The position numbers and the translations under genes are program-made. The notes beneath the pieces are model-generated. The model ran no database searches. It was given only the letters and a program-made list of their open reading frames with translations, and was not told the origin of the DNA. A DNA stretch of 64,000 bases from Sphaerisporangium sp. (GTDB lineage: Bacteria; Actinomycetota; Actinomycetes; Streptosporangiales; Streptosporangiaceae), in the NCBI GenBank assembly GCA_025964675.1, contig JAOPYI010000139.1:1-64000 (forward strand), given 5' to 3'. Positions 43,729 through 51,958 of this stretch are shown here, one piece after another. Positions within the stretch are counted from its first letter, which is position 1. Every line of letters begins with the position of its first letter.

Positions 43729-45126
43729 TCAGGCGGGAGGCAGCGAGACGACGAACACGGCACCCTGGGCGGTCGGCCGGAGGCTCAGGTCACCGCCGCT
43801 GGCCCGCGCGAGACGCCTGGCCAGCGCCAGGCCCAGCCCCGCGCCGGGGTGGCCGTCGCCGGGGTCGGCCCGGCGGCCCGGCGTGAAGATCGCGTCCGCG
43901 AGCCCGGCGGGCACCCCCGGCCCGTCGTCGGTGACAGCGATCTCCGGGCCCAGCGGGCCCTCGAACGCCGCAAGGACGACGGCACTCCCGGCGTGGCGGC
44001 GGGCGTTGTCGAGCAGCGGCGCCAGGATGCGGTCCAGGATGTCCCCCTCGACGCCGGCCGCGAGCGCGGTGTCCGCGCAGCGCACCTCCATGGTCAGCCC
44101 CGGCGAGGGCGCCACCGCCGCCACGGTCGCGACCGCCCGGCGCAGGGCGGGCAGCACCTCGCAGCGGCCGGGCAGGCTGCCGGACTCCGACCGCGCCGCG
44201 GCGAGCAGCGTCTCGAGGATGTGGCTCATCTGCTCGGCCGCCGCCGCGATGGCGTCGTGGGCGGCGTCCAGCTCCTCTGGGCTTCTCGGCCGGCTCCTCA
44301 GCAGGTAGACCTCCCCGACGATGCGCGTCAGCGGTGTGCGGAGCTCGTGGGACAGCTCGGCGGACAGCTGCTTCTCGTGCCGCAGGACCGCCGCGAGCCG
44401 GTCGAGCAGCCCGTCCAGGGTGTCGGCCAGGGCGTGCAGCTCCTCGGGCCGCCTGGTGCTGCCGAAGCGGCGCTCGACGTCGTGGGCGCTCCACTCGGCG
44501 GCCTGCCGCGTCATGGCCGCCACCGGGCGCAGTGCCCGCGCCACCGTCGCGCGCGTGAGCAGGTAGACGCCCGGGAGAAGCAGCGCCGCAAGGCCGGAGG
44601 AGGCCAGCAGGGCGAGGTTCGCGGTCCGCCGGTAGGCGTCCAGCCCGAGCCCGGCGACCACCGTGCCGACCTGCCTGTCCCCCTGGCGTAAGGGCTGCGC
44701 GTACAGGCGGACGGCGTTGGGCTCGGGGGTCTGCGCGAAGTGCGCCCCTATGGCCGCGGTGGCGGAGGCGACGCTGTCGATGTCGCGCCTGAGCGCGGGC
44801 GAGGCCGGGGCACGCTCGACCGCCGTGTCGCCCTGGTAGATCCAGATGCCGGCGTCGATGGCCTCGTCGTCCTGCGGGTCGCGGATGCGCAGCCGCCCAC
44901 CGGGCAGTACCTCCACCGTGCTCGCCGCCGCGGCGGCCCGGGCGCGCAGGACGTCGTCGGCCTGGGCGCGCAGCCGGTCGCCGAGGACGAGGTTGAACCC
45001 CACGGTGAGGAACACCACCCATGTGGCGGTCACCACCAGGCCGACCAGCGCGAGCCGGCCCCGCAGGCTCCCCCGCCGCCTGCCGGGCCTTCCTGGCCCG
45101 GCCAGCCTCATCGGAGGGACTTTCAC
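43729..45126 (-). CDS. Sensor histidine kinase
   Basis: 465 residues. A transmembrane segment lies near residues 25-48 (LALVGLVVTATWVVFLTVGF), an extracytoplasmic sensor at about 50-170, and a second membrane segment near 172-195. HAMP follows. The H box is QLSAELSHELRTPLTRIVGE, the N box LAPLLDNARRHAG, and the G boxes VTDDGPGVPAG and GAGLGLALARR. Complete class I kinase. Its GTG overlaps the stop of the response regulator gene as GTGA. The pair probably controls the two adjacent operons that share phased operator repeats. Confidence 0.93.
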   Translation of the reverse strand: MKVPPMRLAGPGRPGRRRGSLRGRLALVGLVVTATWVVFLTVGFNLVLGDRLRAQADDVLRARAAAAASTVEVLPGGRLRIRDPQDDEAIDAGIWIYQGDTAVERAPASPALRRDIDSVASATAAIGAHFAQTPEPNAVRLYAQPLRQGDRQVGTVVAGLGLDAYRRTANLALLASSGLAALLLPGVYLLTRATVARALRPVAAMTRQAAEWSAHDVERRFGSTRRPEELHALADTLDGLLDRLAAVLRHEKQLSAELSHELRTPLTRIVGEVYLLRSRPRSPEELDAAHDAIAAAAEQMSHILETLLAAARSESGSLPGRCEVLPALRRAVATVAAVAPSPGLTMEVRCADTALAAGVEGDILDRILAPLLDNARRHAGSAVVLAAFEGPLGPEIAVTDDGPGVPAGLADAIFTPGRRADPGDGHPGAGLGLALARRLARASGGDLSLRPTAQGAVFVVSLPPA

Positions 45127-45788
45127 TCGAACCGGTAGCCCAGCCCGCGTGCCGTCCAGATGGTGCCTGACGCCTGGACGTCGCGCAGCTTGCGCCGCAA
45201 GCGGGCGATGTACTGGTCGAGCGTGTTGTCGTGGACCATGCCGCCGCCGCTCCAGCCGGCCCGTACGAGCTCGCGCCGCCGCAGGACCGTGCCTGGAGAG
45301 GCGACCAGGGCCGCGAGCAGCTTGAACTCGGTGGGGGTCAGCGCCACCGAGGCGGTCGGCGTGGTGAGCGCGTGGCTGGCGGGATCGAGCCGCACGTCGG
45401 CGACGGCGCCGGCCCGCGGGGCGCCGGAACGCTTGAGCAGTGCCCGCAGCCGCGCGAGAAGCTCGGCGAAGTGGAAGGGCTTGGTCAGGTAGTCGTCCCC
45501 GCCGGCCGCGAACCCCGCGAGGCGGTCCCCCACCTGGTCACGGGCGGTGAGGAACAGCACGGGGCCGTCCAGCCCGCGCACCCTCAGCGCCTGGCACAGG
45601 TCGCGGCCGTCGGCGTCCGGCAGCCCCACGTCGATGATGACCGCGTCGCATCCGCGCTCGGCGAGCAGGAGGGCGCCCCCGGCGTCTCGGGCGGTGTCCA
45701 CGATGAAACCTTCCTCGCGGAGCCCGCGGGCGAGGAGCTCCCGCAGTCCCGCGTCGTCTTCCACGACGAGGAGCCTTTGGTCTGTCAC
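45123..45788 (-). CDS. OmpR/PhoP-family response regulator
   Basis: 221 residues. The receiver domain has acidic residues in LLVVEDDAG, the phospho-acceptor Asp in AVIIDVGLPDADGRDL, Thr in FLTARDQVG and Lys in DYLTKPFHF. The winged-helix effector contains ALTPTEFKLLAALVASPG, RRRELVRAGW and NTLDQYIARLRRKL. GTG 45788 gives the usual short N-terminus. Upstream, two ACCTGA-type heptamers 11 bp apart could serve autoregulation. The gene is coupled to the kinase gene. Confidence 0.94.
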   Translation of the reverse strand: MTDQRLLVVEDDAGLRELLARGLREEGFIVDTARDAGGALLLAERGCDAVIIDVGLPDADGRDLCQALRVRGLDGPVLFLTARDQVGDRLAGFAAGGDDYLTKPFHFAELLARLRALLKRSGAPRAGAVADVRLDPASHALTTPTASVALTPTEFKLLAALVASPGTVLRRRELVRAGWSGGGMVHDNTLDQYIARLRRKLRDVQASGTIWTARGLGYRFE

Positions 45789-45840
45789 CCGCCAAGTATC
45801 GGCGATGCGCCGACCTGGCCGGACGCGCTCGAGAGCCGCG

Positions 45841-45858
45841 CTCAGGTGGTGTTCAGGT
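45841..45858 (-). promoter_or_regulatory. Two 11-bp-spaced heptamers upstream of the response regulator
   Basis: On the minus strand ACCTGAA and ACCTGAG are separated by four bases, the spacing expected of an OmpR-type dimer site. They share the CTGA core with the stronger repeat arrays at 47547-47586 and 49541-49580. No good -10 box follows at the equivalent place, so this is only a possible autoregulatory site. Confidence 0.3.
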
Positions 45859-45953
45859 TCCGTGGCCCAGCCTGATGCGGTACTACGCGATGCGGAGAAC
45901 TTCAGGTGGCGGGAGAAGATCATGCGGTTCCCGGCCGTGGTGGCCGGCACCGG

Positions 45954-47495
45954 TCAGGCTGCGAGGAGCTCGGTGACCGTGACGGCGCGCAGCCCCCGGT
46001 GGGACAGGCCGTCGAGGATCCTCGGCAGCGCGGCGAGCGTGCCCGGGTGGCCGAGGTGCAGGCTCACGATGGACCCGCCTCGCACGTCACGCAGCACGTT
46101 CCCGGCCACTGCGGCCGGGCCGGGGTCGGTGTAGTCGAGGGAGTCCAGGTCGTAGGACAGGCAGGTGCGGTACCCCGCCCGCGCCGCCAGCCCGCGTACC
46201 AGCGGGGTCGCGTGCCGGCTCGCCGAGGGCCGGAACCACGAGCCGACCGACCCGGTGAGCGACTTCAGCCGGGCGGCGCACTGGGCGATCTCCGCGTGGG
46301 CCGCCGCCTCGTTCATCGAAGAGATGTCCAGGTGGCGCTGGGTGTGGTTGCCGAGGTCGTGCCCTCCGGACAGCACGCGGCGGGCCATCTGGGGATACAG
46401 GTCCAGCCAGGTACCGACGGCCAGGACGGTCACGTGGGCGCCGGCCCGCTCGGCGGTCGCGAGGACGCTCTCGGCCAGCTTGACCGGTCCCGCGCCATGG
46501 AAGGTCAGCGCCACCAGCGGCCTGTCACGGGGCCCGTGCTCCACCTCCGGAGGCAGGTGCCTGCTCCTCGAGGGCGAGGGCGAGGGCGCCCGCCGGGGGG
46601 ACGCCGTCGCCGTCCCGCCGGTCGACGGGCTGGCCTCGCCCGCCGGGGTTCTGTTCTCGCCGGTCGCCCTGACGGCGGGCTCCCCCGCGCAGGCGGACAC
46701 CGTGCCCGCGGCGGCGGCGGCTCCGAGCACCGCACCGAGACGCAGGACGGGACGCCGCGTGATCGCGGCGACCGTGTTCACGTCGCCGGAGTCGGACCCG
46801 GTGTACGAGCCGCCGTCCACGCCGGGCCGGCCGAGACGACGTGGAGTCCAGGTGCCGGAGAGGGCGCTCAGCCTCAGGACGGCGCCGGTTCCCGCTGTGC
46901 TCACCAGGATCGAGCCGACCACGTCCGACGGGTAGTGGACACCGAGGTACAGGCGCGCCATCGCCTGCGCGACCACGAACACGACGCCCACCACGACCAC
47001 CGGCCTGAAGTACCGGGTGCGGTGGGCGAGGAAGGCCACGGCGACCGCCAGCGACATCGTCAGCGCCACATGACCGCTCGGGAAGCTGTCGTTTCCCAGC
47101 TCGGAGATGAGCTGGTGGGACACCGGTGGCCTCGGCCGGGCGATGAGCGCCTTGAACACCGAGCTGAAGGTCCACCCCACGGCGATCACCAGGAACGTGG
47201 TGACCGCCGTGCGGGACCGGCCGGCCAGGAAGAGCGCGGCCGTGAGCGCCACGACGATCGTCAGCCCGGCGGGCGGGCCGAAGCCGACGTTCAGCACCTG
47301 GGCCACCGCCGTCAGCCAGCCCGTGCGCATGGCCTGCACCGCCTGGTCCAGGTGTAGATCGACGCTCGTCAGGCCGCTCGTCCTCGTGGCGAGGCCGAGG
47401 GCCCCCGCCAGGGCGAGCAGCAGGATGGGAAGCCCCAGCACGTCGAGTGTTCTTCTGATCACAGGCGATGTTCCGATCTCGGTTCCGGACGGCAC
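45954..47495 (-). CDS. PAP2 phosphatase fused to polysaccharide deacetylase-like domain
   Basis: About 513 residues. The N-terminal half is a multi-pass PAP2 phosphatase: KALIARPRP, NDSFPSGHVAL and ARLYLGVHYPSD. Near residue 239 a second export-like segment appears (RRPVLRLGAVLGAAAAAGTV before a Cys), as if a lipoprotein gene had been joined in frame. The C-terminal NodB-like domain reads LVALTFHGAGP where TFDDGP is usual, so the metal-binding Asp is replaced. The HxxxH motif survives in LGNHTQRHLD. GTG 47495 follows GAAGGGA; the longer GTG at 47531 lies inside the -10 box and is rejected. A separate internal start at GTG 46781 is possible. Confidence 0.85.
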   Translation of the reverse strand: MPSGTEIGTSPVIRRTLDVLGLPILLLALAGALGLATRTSGLTSVDLHLDQAVQAMRTGWLTAVAQVLNVGFGPPAGLTIVVALTAALFLAGRSRTAVTTFLVIAVGWTFSSVFKALIARPRPPVSHQLISELGNDSFPSGHVALTMSLAVAVAFLAHRTRYFRPVVVVGVVFVVAQAMARLYLGVHYPSDVVGSILVSTAGTGAVLRLSALSGTWTPRRLGRPGVDGGSYTGSDSGDVNTVAAITRRPVLRLGAVLGAAAAAGTVSACAGEPAVRATGENRTPAGEASPSTGGTATASPRRAPSPSPSRSRHLPPEVEHGPRDRPLVALTFHGAGPVKLAESVLATAERAGAHVTVLAVGTWLDLYPQMARRVLSGGHDLGNHTQRHLDISSMNEAAAHAEIAQCAARLKSLTGSVGSWFRPSASRHATPLVRGLAARAGYRTCLSYDLDSLDYTDPGPAAVAGNVLRDVRGGSIVSLHLGHPGTLAALPRILDGLSHRGLRAVTVTELLAA

Positions 47496-47529
47496 CGGCC
47501 CGTCCCTTCGATGCGGCCGGCTAACGGCC

Positions 47530-47586
47530 ACGCTAGGAACAGGACGGTCAGCGGATGCTTAAAGCCAGGTCAGCGCGATGCTTACT
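47530..47586 (-). promoter_or_regulatory. Promoter with four 11-bp-phased heptamers (PAP2-deacetylase unit)
   Basis: On the minus strand AGTAAGC, CGCTGAC, CTTTAAG and CGCTGAC lie at 47580-47586, 47569-47575, 47558-47564 and 47547-47553, each separated by exactly four bases. Eleven bases after the last comes TAGCGT (47530-47535), a good actinomycete -10. There is no -35 box. The layout equals that at 49524-49580 and suggests activation by the neighbouring OmpR-type regulator. Confidence 0.7.
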
Positions 47587-47642
47587 TTCCGTCTCATGCG
47601 GGGCTGAGCAGGCGTACCGTCCCCCGGTGGCCAGGCGCGATC

Positions 47643-48815
47643 TCACCGGAACACCCCTGTGTGACCGAGCGAGTGAAGTCCGGGCTGCGGATACACGGCG
47701 AGGCCGTGCGGCCCCGCGTCGACCGGGATCTTCCGTACGAGGTGGCCGTTGCGGGTGTCGAACACGTAGACCACGCTGTTGTAGCGCCCGGCGAGCCACA
47801 GGAGGCGGCCGTCGGCGGACACGCCGCCCATGTCTGGCGAACCGCCACCGGGGATGTGCCAGGTCTCGACCGGTCTGCGCTTGGCGAACGACACGACCGA
47901 CACCGACCCCGCGCCCCGGTTGGACACGTACAGGTCCTTGGAGTCCCGGCTGACGTAGAGCCCGTGGGCGCCGGCGCCGGTCTTGACGAAGCCCTCCACC
48001 TTGAAGCGCTCGGCGTCGACCAGCCAGATCCCGCCCTTGGCCATGTCGGCGACGTAGAAGGTCCTGCCGTCCGGAGACAGCTTCACGTCCTGCGGCATGC
48101 TGTGGTGCGCCGGCAGGTTGACCACCTCGCTGACCTTCCGCCGGGCCAGGTCGATGACCACCAGGCGACCCGAGAACTCGCAGCTGGCCAGGAAGGTCGA
48201 ACCGTCCACGGTGAAGTCCGCGTGGTTGACGCCAAGACACGGCATGTCCATGGAGGCGCGCAGCTTGAACGTCTGGGGATCACGGAAGTCCAGCCGGTTG
48301 AGGCGTTCCGCCATCACCAGAGCCGTGGTGCCGTCCGGTGTGAAGTACAGGTTGTAGGGGTCCTCGACGGGGATGGCCTTGCCCGGCTTCCCGGTCGCCG
48401 GGTCGATCGGCGTGAGCGTGTTGCCGTCGTTGTTGTTGACCCACAGCGTCTTCAGGTCCCAGGAGGGGACCACGTGCTGCGGTCGCCTTCCGACCTTGAA
48501 GTGCCGGATGACCTTATAGGTCCTGGGATCGATGACGCTGACGGTGCCGCTCTCGCTGTTCGGCACGTAGACCAGCGACGGAAAGCCCGCCACGGCGGGG
48601 CTGAGCAGGCCGGGCCGGTCGTGGGCGTAAACGTCGACGACCGGTGCCTGCTTGACCCCGCCATGCGGCGCCGGCGCGGCGCCGGCCGGAGAGGTCGGAG
48701 GGATGGGCGGGATGGCGGCGTCCCGGGACGCCGCGCCGCCACCGGAGCATGCGGACACGGTGAGGACGATCGCGGCGACGAGCAGCCGGCCGGCCCGCTG
48801 AGTGGTCCTTGTCAT
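47643..48815 (-). CDS. YncE-like beta-propeller lipoprotein
   Basis: 390 residues. A lipoprotein signal peptide (RLLVAAIVLTVSAC) is followed by a disordered Pro/Ala linker. The rest is a seven-bladed propeller of YVTN/YncE type: LVYVPNSESGTVSVIDPRTY, PQHVVPSWDLKTLWVNNNDG, QDVKLSPDGRTFYVADMAKG, AHGLYVSRDSKDLYVSNRGA. Such surface lipoproteins bind or scaffold but have no catalytic residues. It starts 4 bp after the upstream lipoprotein gene and is probably co-transcribed with it. Confidence 0.9.
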   Translation of the reverse strand: MTRTTQRAGRLLVAAIVLTVSACSGGGAASRDAAIPPIPPTSPAGAAPAPHGGVKQAPVVDVYAHDRPGLLSPAVAGFPSLVYVPNSESGTVSVIDPRTYKVIRHFKVGRRPQHVVPSWDLKTLWVNNNDGNTLTPIDPATGKPGKAIPVEDPYNLYFTPDGTTALVMAERLNRLDFRDPQTFKLRASMDMPCLGVNHADFTVDGSTFLASCEFSGRLVVIDLARRKVSEVVNLPAHHSMPQDVKLSPDGRTFYVADMAKGGIWLVDAERFKVEGFVKTGAGAHGLYVSRDSKDLYVSNRGAGSVSVVSFAKRRPVETWHIPGGGSPDMGGVSADGRLLWLAGRYNSVVYVFDTRNGHLVRKIPVDAGPHGLAVYPQPGLHSLGHTGVFR

Positions 48816-48819
48816 CGCC

Positions 48820-49476
48820 TCAAAGCCAGCGGAAGGAGTCGGAAACGATGCGCCAGGGGTCCACGTTGTCCGCGCCGGTCGGCCCGGACAGCGTCAGGAC
48901 GGCCTCCTGGCCCTTGGAGAAGAACTCGTAGCGCTCGGCCAGGTCCCTGATCACCTTGCCGGTGACGGGGTTCGGCGCGCTGTCGACGAGGTAGACGATG
49001 CGGATGGCCTTACCACCCTTGCGCGTGACCGTCTCGACCTTCTTGAGGGCGAAGTTCCCCCCGGCGGCCTGGAGCTTCGCGACGTCGGCCGTCTTGGCGG
49101 AGGCCTCCGTCGGAGCCGAGGCCGCCGCGACGACCTCGACGCGTACGCTGTTCAGCTTGTCGGTGAAGCCGACCCCCGTGGAAAGGCCGGTACGCGCCCA
49201 GCCCTCGGGCACCTTGACCTCGTACTTCGGCGACTTGCCCTGGTAGGGGACGTAGGCCGTGTTGTCGGAGATGTCCCCAGGCGGGCTCGACTCGGTGACG
49301 GCCGGGCTCGGCGAGGCGTCAGGCGTGGCCGGACTCCCCTGGCTCGCCGTCGCGGTAGGGGTTCCCGAGCCTGCCGCCGGCTGTCCGCCTCCGCAGGCCG
49401 TCAGTAAGCACGCCGCCAGCACGACCGGCACCGCAGCCGAGACCCGCGGACGACGCTCCGTAATCAGCCGCTGCAT
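48820..49476 (-). CDS. Lipoprotein of unknown function
   Basis: 218 residues from ATG 49476 (an in-frame ATG lies six codons upstream). The signal peptide is RVSAAVPVVLAACLLTAC, followed by a long Ser/Thr/Pro linker. The folded part (PYQGKSPKYEVKVPEGWART, VRVEVVAAASAP, IRIVYLVDSAPNPVTG, DPWRIVSDSFRWL) resembles PsbP/Mog1-type small lipoproteins that begin with a 'sP.GW' motif, but I cannot name a family with certainty. First gene of the unit with the YncE-like lipoprotein, behind the phased-repeat promoter. Confidence 0.75.
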   Translation of the reverse strand: MQRLITERRPRVSAAVPVVLAACLLTACGGGQPAAGSGTPTATASQGSPATPDASPSPAVTESSPPGDISDNTAYVPYQGKSPKYEVKVPEGWARTGLSTGVGFTDKLNSVRVEVVAAASAPTEASAKTADVAKLQAAGGNFALKKVETVTRKGGKAIRIVYLVDSAPNPVTGKVIRDLAERYEFFSKGQEAVLTLSGPTGADNVDPWRIVSDSFRWL

Positions 49477-49523
49477 GACCTGCCCTTTCGCCATCCGCCT
49501 TCCGGCTCTGGCCGGATACGGCC

Positions 49524-49580
49524 ACGCTAGGAGGAGGACGGTCAGGGGACACTCAACCCAGGGTTAGCACTGTGTTTACC
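49524..49580 (-). promoter_or_regulatory. Promoter with four 11-bp-phased heptamers (lipoprotein-YncE unit)
   Basis: On the minus strand GGTAAAC, TGCTAAC, GGTTGAG and CCCTGAC occupy 49574-49580, 49563-49569, 49552-49558 and 49541-49547, with four-base spacers. TAGCGT at 49524-49529 follows after 11 bases, the same distance as in the other array. Transcription should start about 20-40 bp before the lipoprotein start codon. The stretch from 49581 to about 49860 contains no gene I can support. Confidence 0.7.
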
Positions 49581-49868
49581 TTTGCCGGCCAAGGACTCCG
49601 GTTTAGGGACATAACACATGAGGCTCGCTGAAAACAAATTCCGTCGGCACGACAAGACGCACGCGCGGCGGGACTATGCGGTTTGAATCCCTTATAAACA
49701 ATCGTACTGACTTCTCATCATGGCGATTGTCGGAGCGTTTTCGCTCCGGGAGCCGGGCGCGGCGTGAAAGTCACATCCAGGGGCCGTCGCCGTCCGGAAG
49801 GCCGCTCCCGTGCCGGAGCGGACGATCGGGCCGGCAGTGCCGGGCCGAGGATGACGACTCTGTCCCAC

Positions 49869-49898
49869 TATAATGAACTAATGTTCGCTATGCGAACA
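49869..49898 (+). promoter_or_regulatory. pca promoter: perfect -10 and IclR-like palindrome
   Basis: TATAAT at 49869-49874 is a perfect -10 box; no clear -35 is seen. Immediately downstream TGTTCGC-TAT-GCGAACA (49882-49898) is a perfect 7-3-7 palindrome covering the expected transcription start. IclR-type regulators of aromatic catabolism (PcaR, PcaU, PobR) bind GTTCG-based palindromes like this. No regulator gene is adjacent, so it must be encoded elsewhere. The leader to pcaF would be about 110 bases. Confidence 0.65.
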
Positions 49899-49992
49899 GA
49901 GCGCCAGGGAGACACAGGGCGACGAGAGGGCACCACTGGCCGCTGACGAGCGCCGCCCCCCGCGCTTATGGCCGCCTGAAGGAGAGCGACAC

Positions 49993-51174
49993 ATGACAGA
50001 CGTGTACATCGCCGACGCCGTCCGCACCCCGTTCGGCAAGTACGGCGGCGCGCTGTCCGGCGTACGGCCCGACGACCTGGCCGCCCACGTCGTGCGCGCG
50101 CTGGCCGCCCGAACCCCGCTGCTGGATCCGGCACGGATCGACGACGTCTTCTTCGGCAACGCCAACGGCGCCGGGGAGGAGAACCGCGACGTCGCCCGTA
50201 TGGCCGTGCTGCTGGGGGGGCTCCCGGTCACCGTGCCCGGCACGACGGTGAACCGCCTGTGCGGCTCGGGTATGGAGGCCGTCATCCAGGCGGCCCGTGC
50301 CATCGCCAGCGGCGACGCGTCCATAGCCGTGGCGGGCGGCGTCGAGTCGATGTCCCGCGCGCCCTGGGTTCTGCCCAAACCCGGGCGCGCCTTCCCCGCG
50401 GGCCACCAGGAGCTGTACTCCACCACCCTCGGCTGGCGCATGGTCAACCCGCGCATGCCGGGCGAATGGACGGTCGCCCTCGGCGAGGGCGCCGAGCTGA
50501 TCGCCGACAGGGACGACATCTCGCGCGAGCGGCAGGACGCCTTCGCCCTGGCGAGCCACGAGAAGGCGGCCCGCGCCTGGAAGGACGGGGCCTACGACGG
50601 CGAGATCGTCAACGTCGAGGGAACCGACCTGCCGCGCGACGAGGCGATCCGCGACGACACCTCCATGGAGTCCCTGGGCAGGCTCAAGCCGGCATTCCGT
50701 ACCGACGGCGGCACCGTCACGGCGGGCAACTCCTCTCCGCTCAACGACGGCGCCGCCGCCCTGCTGCTGTGCGACGAGGAGGGCCTGCGTGCCGCCGGCC
50801 GCGAGCCGCTCGCCCGGATAAGGGCCTCGGCCGTCACCGGCATCGACCCGCGGTACTACGGCCTCGGCCCCGTAGAGGCGGTGCGTCGGGCGCTGGACCG
50901 GGCGGGGAAGGGCTTCGGCGATCTGAGCGTTCTCGAGCTGAACGAGGCGTTCGCCGCCCAGGCCCTGGGCTGCCTCGCCGCCTGGCCCGACCTCGACCCC
51001 TCGATCGTGAACCCGCGCGGCGGCGCGATCGCCGTCGGCCACCCGCTCGGCGCCTCCGGAGCGCGCCTCGCCGGCGCGGTGGCCCACCAGCTCGCCGCGG
51101 CGGGTTCCGGCACCGGCCTCGCGGCCCTGTGCATCGGCGTCGGACAGGGCCTCGCCCTCGTTCTGGAAAGGTAG
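49993..51174 (+). CDS. pcaF: Beta-ketoadipyl-CoA thiolase
   Basis: 393 residues of a type II thiolase. The acylated Cys lies in [19 protein letters not shown], the conserved NEAF in [13 protein letters not shown], the His in [17 protein letters not shown], and the second Cys in [16 protein letters not shown]. These are complete thiolase active-site residues. The adjacent pcaH and pcaG point to cleavage of 3-oxoadipyl-CoA to succinyl-CoA and acetyl-CoA, the last step of the protocatechuate branch. By sequence alone it could also be a general acetyl-CoA acyltransferase. First gene of the pcaFHG operon. Confidence 0.9.
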   Translation: MTDVYIADAVRTPFGKYGGALSGVRPDDLAAHVVRALAARTPLLDPARIDDVFFGNANGAGEENRDVARMAVLLGGLPVTVPGTTVNRLCGSGMEAVIQAARAIASGDASIAVAGGVESMSRAPWVLPKPGRAFPAGHQELYSTTLGWRMVNPRMPGEWTVALGEGAELIADRDDISRERQDAFALASHEKAARAWKDGAYDGEIVNVEGTDLPRDEAIRDDTSMESLGRLKPAFRTDGGTVTAGNSSPLNDGAAALLLCDEEGLRAAGREPLARIRASAVTGIDPRYYGLGPVEAVRRALDRAGKGFGDLSVLELNEAFAAQALGCLAAWPDLDPSIVNPRGGAIAVGHPLGASGARLAGAVAHQLAAAGSGTGLAALCIGVGQGLALVLER

Positions 51175-51181
51175 CGGCACC

Positions 51182-51958
51182 ATGACCCCTCAGACTCCGC
51201 TCACGCAGGAGATCATCAGCGCGGAGATCGCCCAGGCGCGCCAGGCCTACGCCAAGGCCGTCGAGGGCGGCGAGCCGCGCCGGGACCATCCGGACCGCGG
51301 CTACGCGCCCTACCGCAGCAGCGTGCTGCGCCACCCCGAGCAGCCGCTGGTCGCCCTTGACGACCCGGACGCGGTCGAGCTGAGCGGCCCGGTCTTCGGC
51401 GTCACCGACGTCACCGCGCTCGACGCCGACCTCACCAGGCAGCACCTCGGGGAGCCCCTGGGCGAGCGCATCATGGTCACCGGTCGGGTGCTGGGCCGCG
51501 ACGGGCGGCCGGTACGCGGCCAGCTCGTCGAGGTCTGGCAGGCCAACGCCTCGGGCCGGTACGCCCACCAGCGCGACCAGCACCCGGCGCCGCTCGACCC
51601 GAACTTCACCGGCGTCGGCCGCTGCCTTACCGACGACCAGGGCCGGTACGCCTTCACGACGATCAAGCCGGGGGCCTACCCCTGGCGCAACCACGACAAC
51701 GCCTGGCGGCCCGCGCACATCCACTTCTCGCTCTTCGGCACCGCCTTCGCCCAGCGGCTGGTGACCCAGATGTACTTCCCGGGCGATCCGCTGTTCGACC
51801 ACGACCCGATCATGCAGTCGGTCACCGACGACGCCGCCCGCAGCCGTCTCGTCGCCGCCTACGACCACGATCTGTCCACGCCCGAGTGGTCGCTCGGCTA
51901 CCGCTGGGACATCGTCCTGTCCGGCCCGGCGGCGACCTGGATCGAGGAGGGCCGATGA
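51182..51958 (+). CDS. pcaH: Protocatechuate 3,4-dioxygenase, beta subunit
   Basis: 258 residues. The catalytic iron ligands are visible: Tyr residues in GRYAHQRDQHP and PGAYPWRNHDNAW, and the His pair in WRPAHIHFSLFG. The leading segment VTGRVLGRDGRPVRGQLVEV is the usual intradiol dioxygenase beta sandwich. It opens the ring of protocatechuate to 3-carboxymuconate with Fe(III). It starts 7 bp after pcaF and overlaps pcaG as ATGA. Confidence 0.95.
   Translation: MTPQTPLTQEIISAEIAQARQAYAKAVEGGEPRRDHPDRGYAPYRSSVLRHPEQPLVALDDPDAVELSGPVFGVTDVTALDADLTRQHLGEPLGERIMVTGRVLGRDGRPVRGQLVEVWQANASGRYAHQRDQHPAPLDPNFTGVGRCLTDDQGRYAFTTIKPGAYPWRNHDNAWRPAHIHFSLFGTAFAQRLVTQMYFPGDPLFDHDPIMQSVTDDAARSRLVAAYDHDLSTPEWSLGYRWDIVLSGPAATWIEEGR

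Noticed and set aside
43729-45126. Antisense frames over the histidine kinase as possible genes
   Set aside because: All kinase boxes are on the minus strand and the antisense frames show no domain.
46561-46620. GAGGGCGAGGGC repeats as a possible tandem repeat element
   Set aside because: They encode the Ser/Pro/Arg-rich linker of the PAP2-deacetylase protein and are simple coding low complexity.
47496-47531. GTG 47531 as the start of the PAP2-deacetylase gene
   Set aside because: It falls inside the predicted -10 box TAGCGT; GTG 47495 with GAAGGGA fits better.
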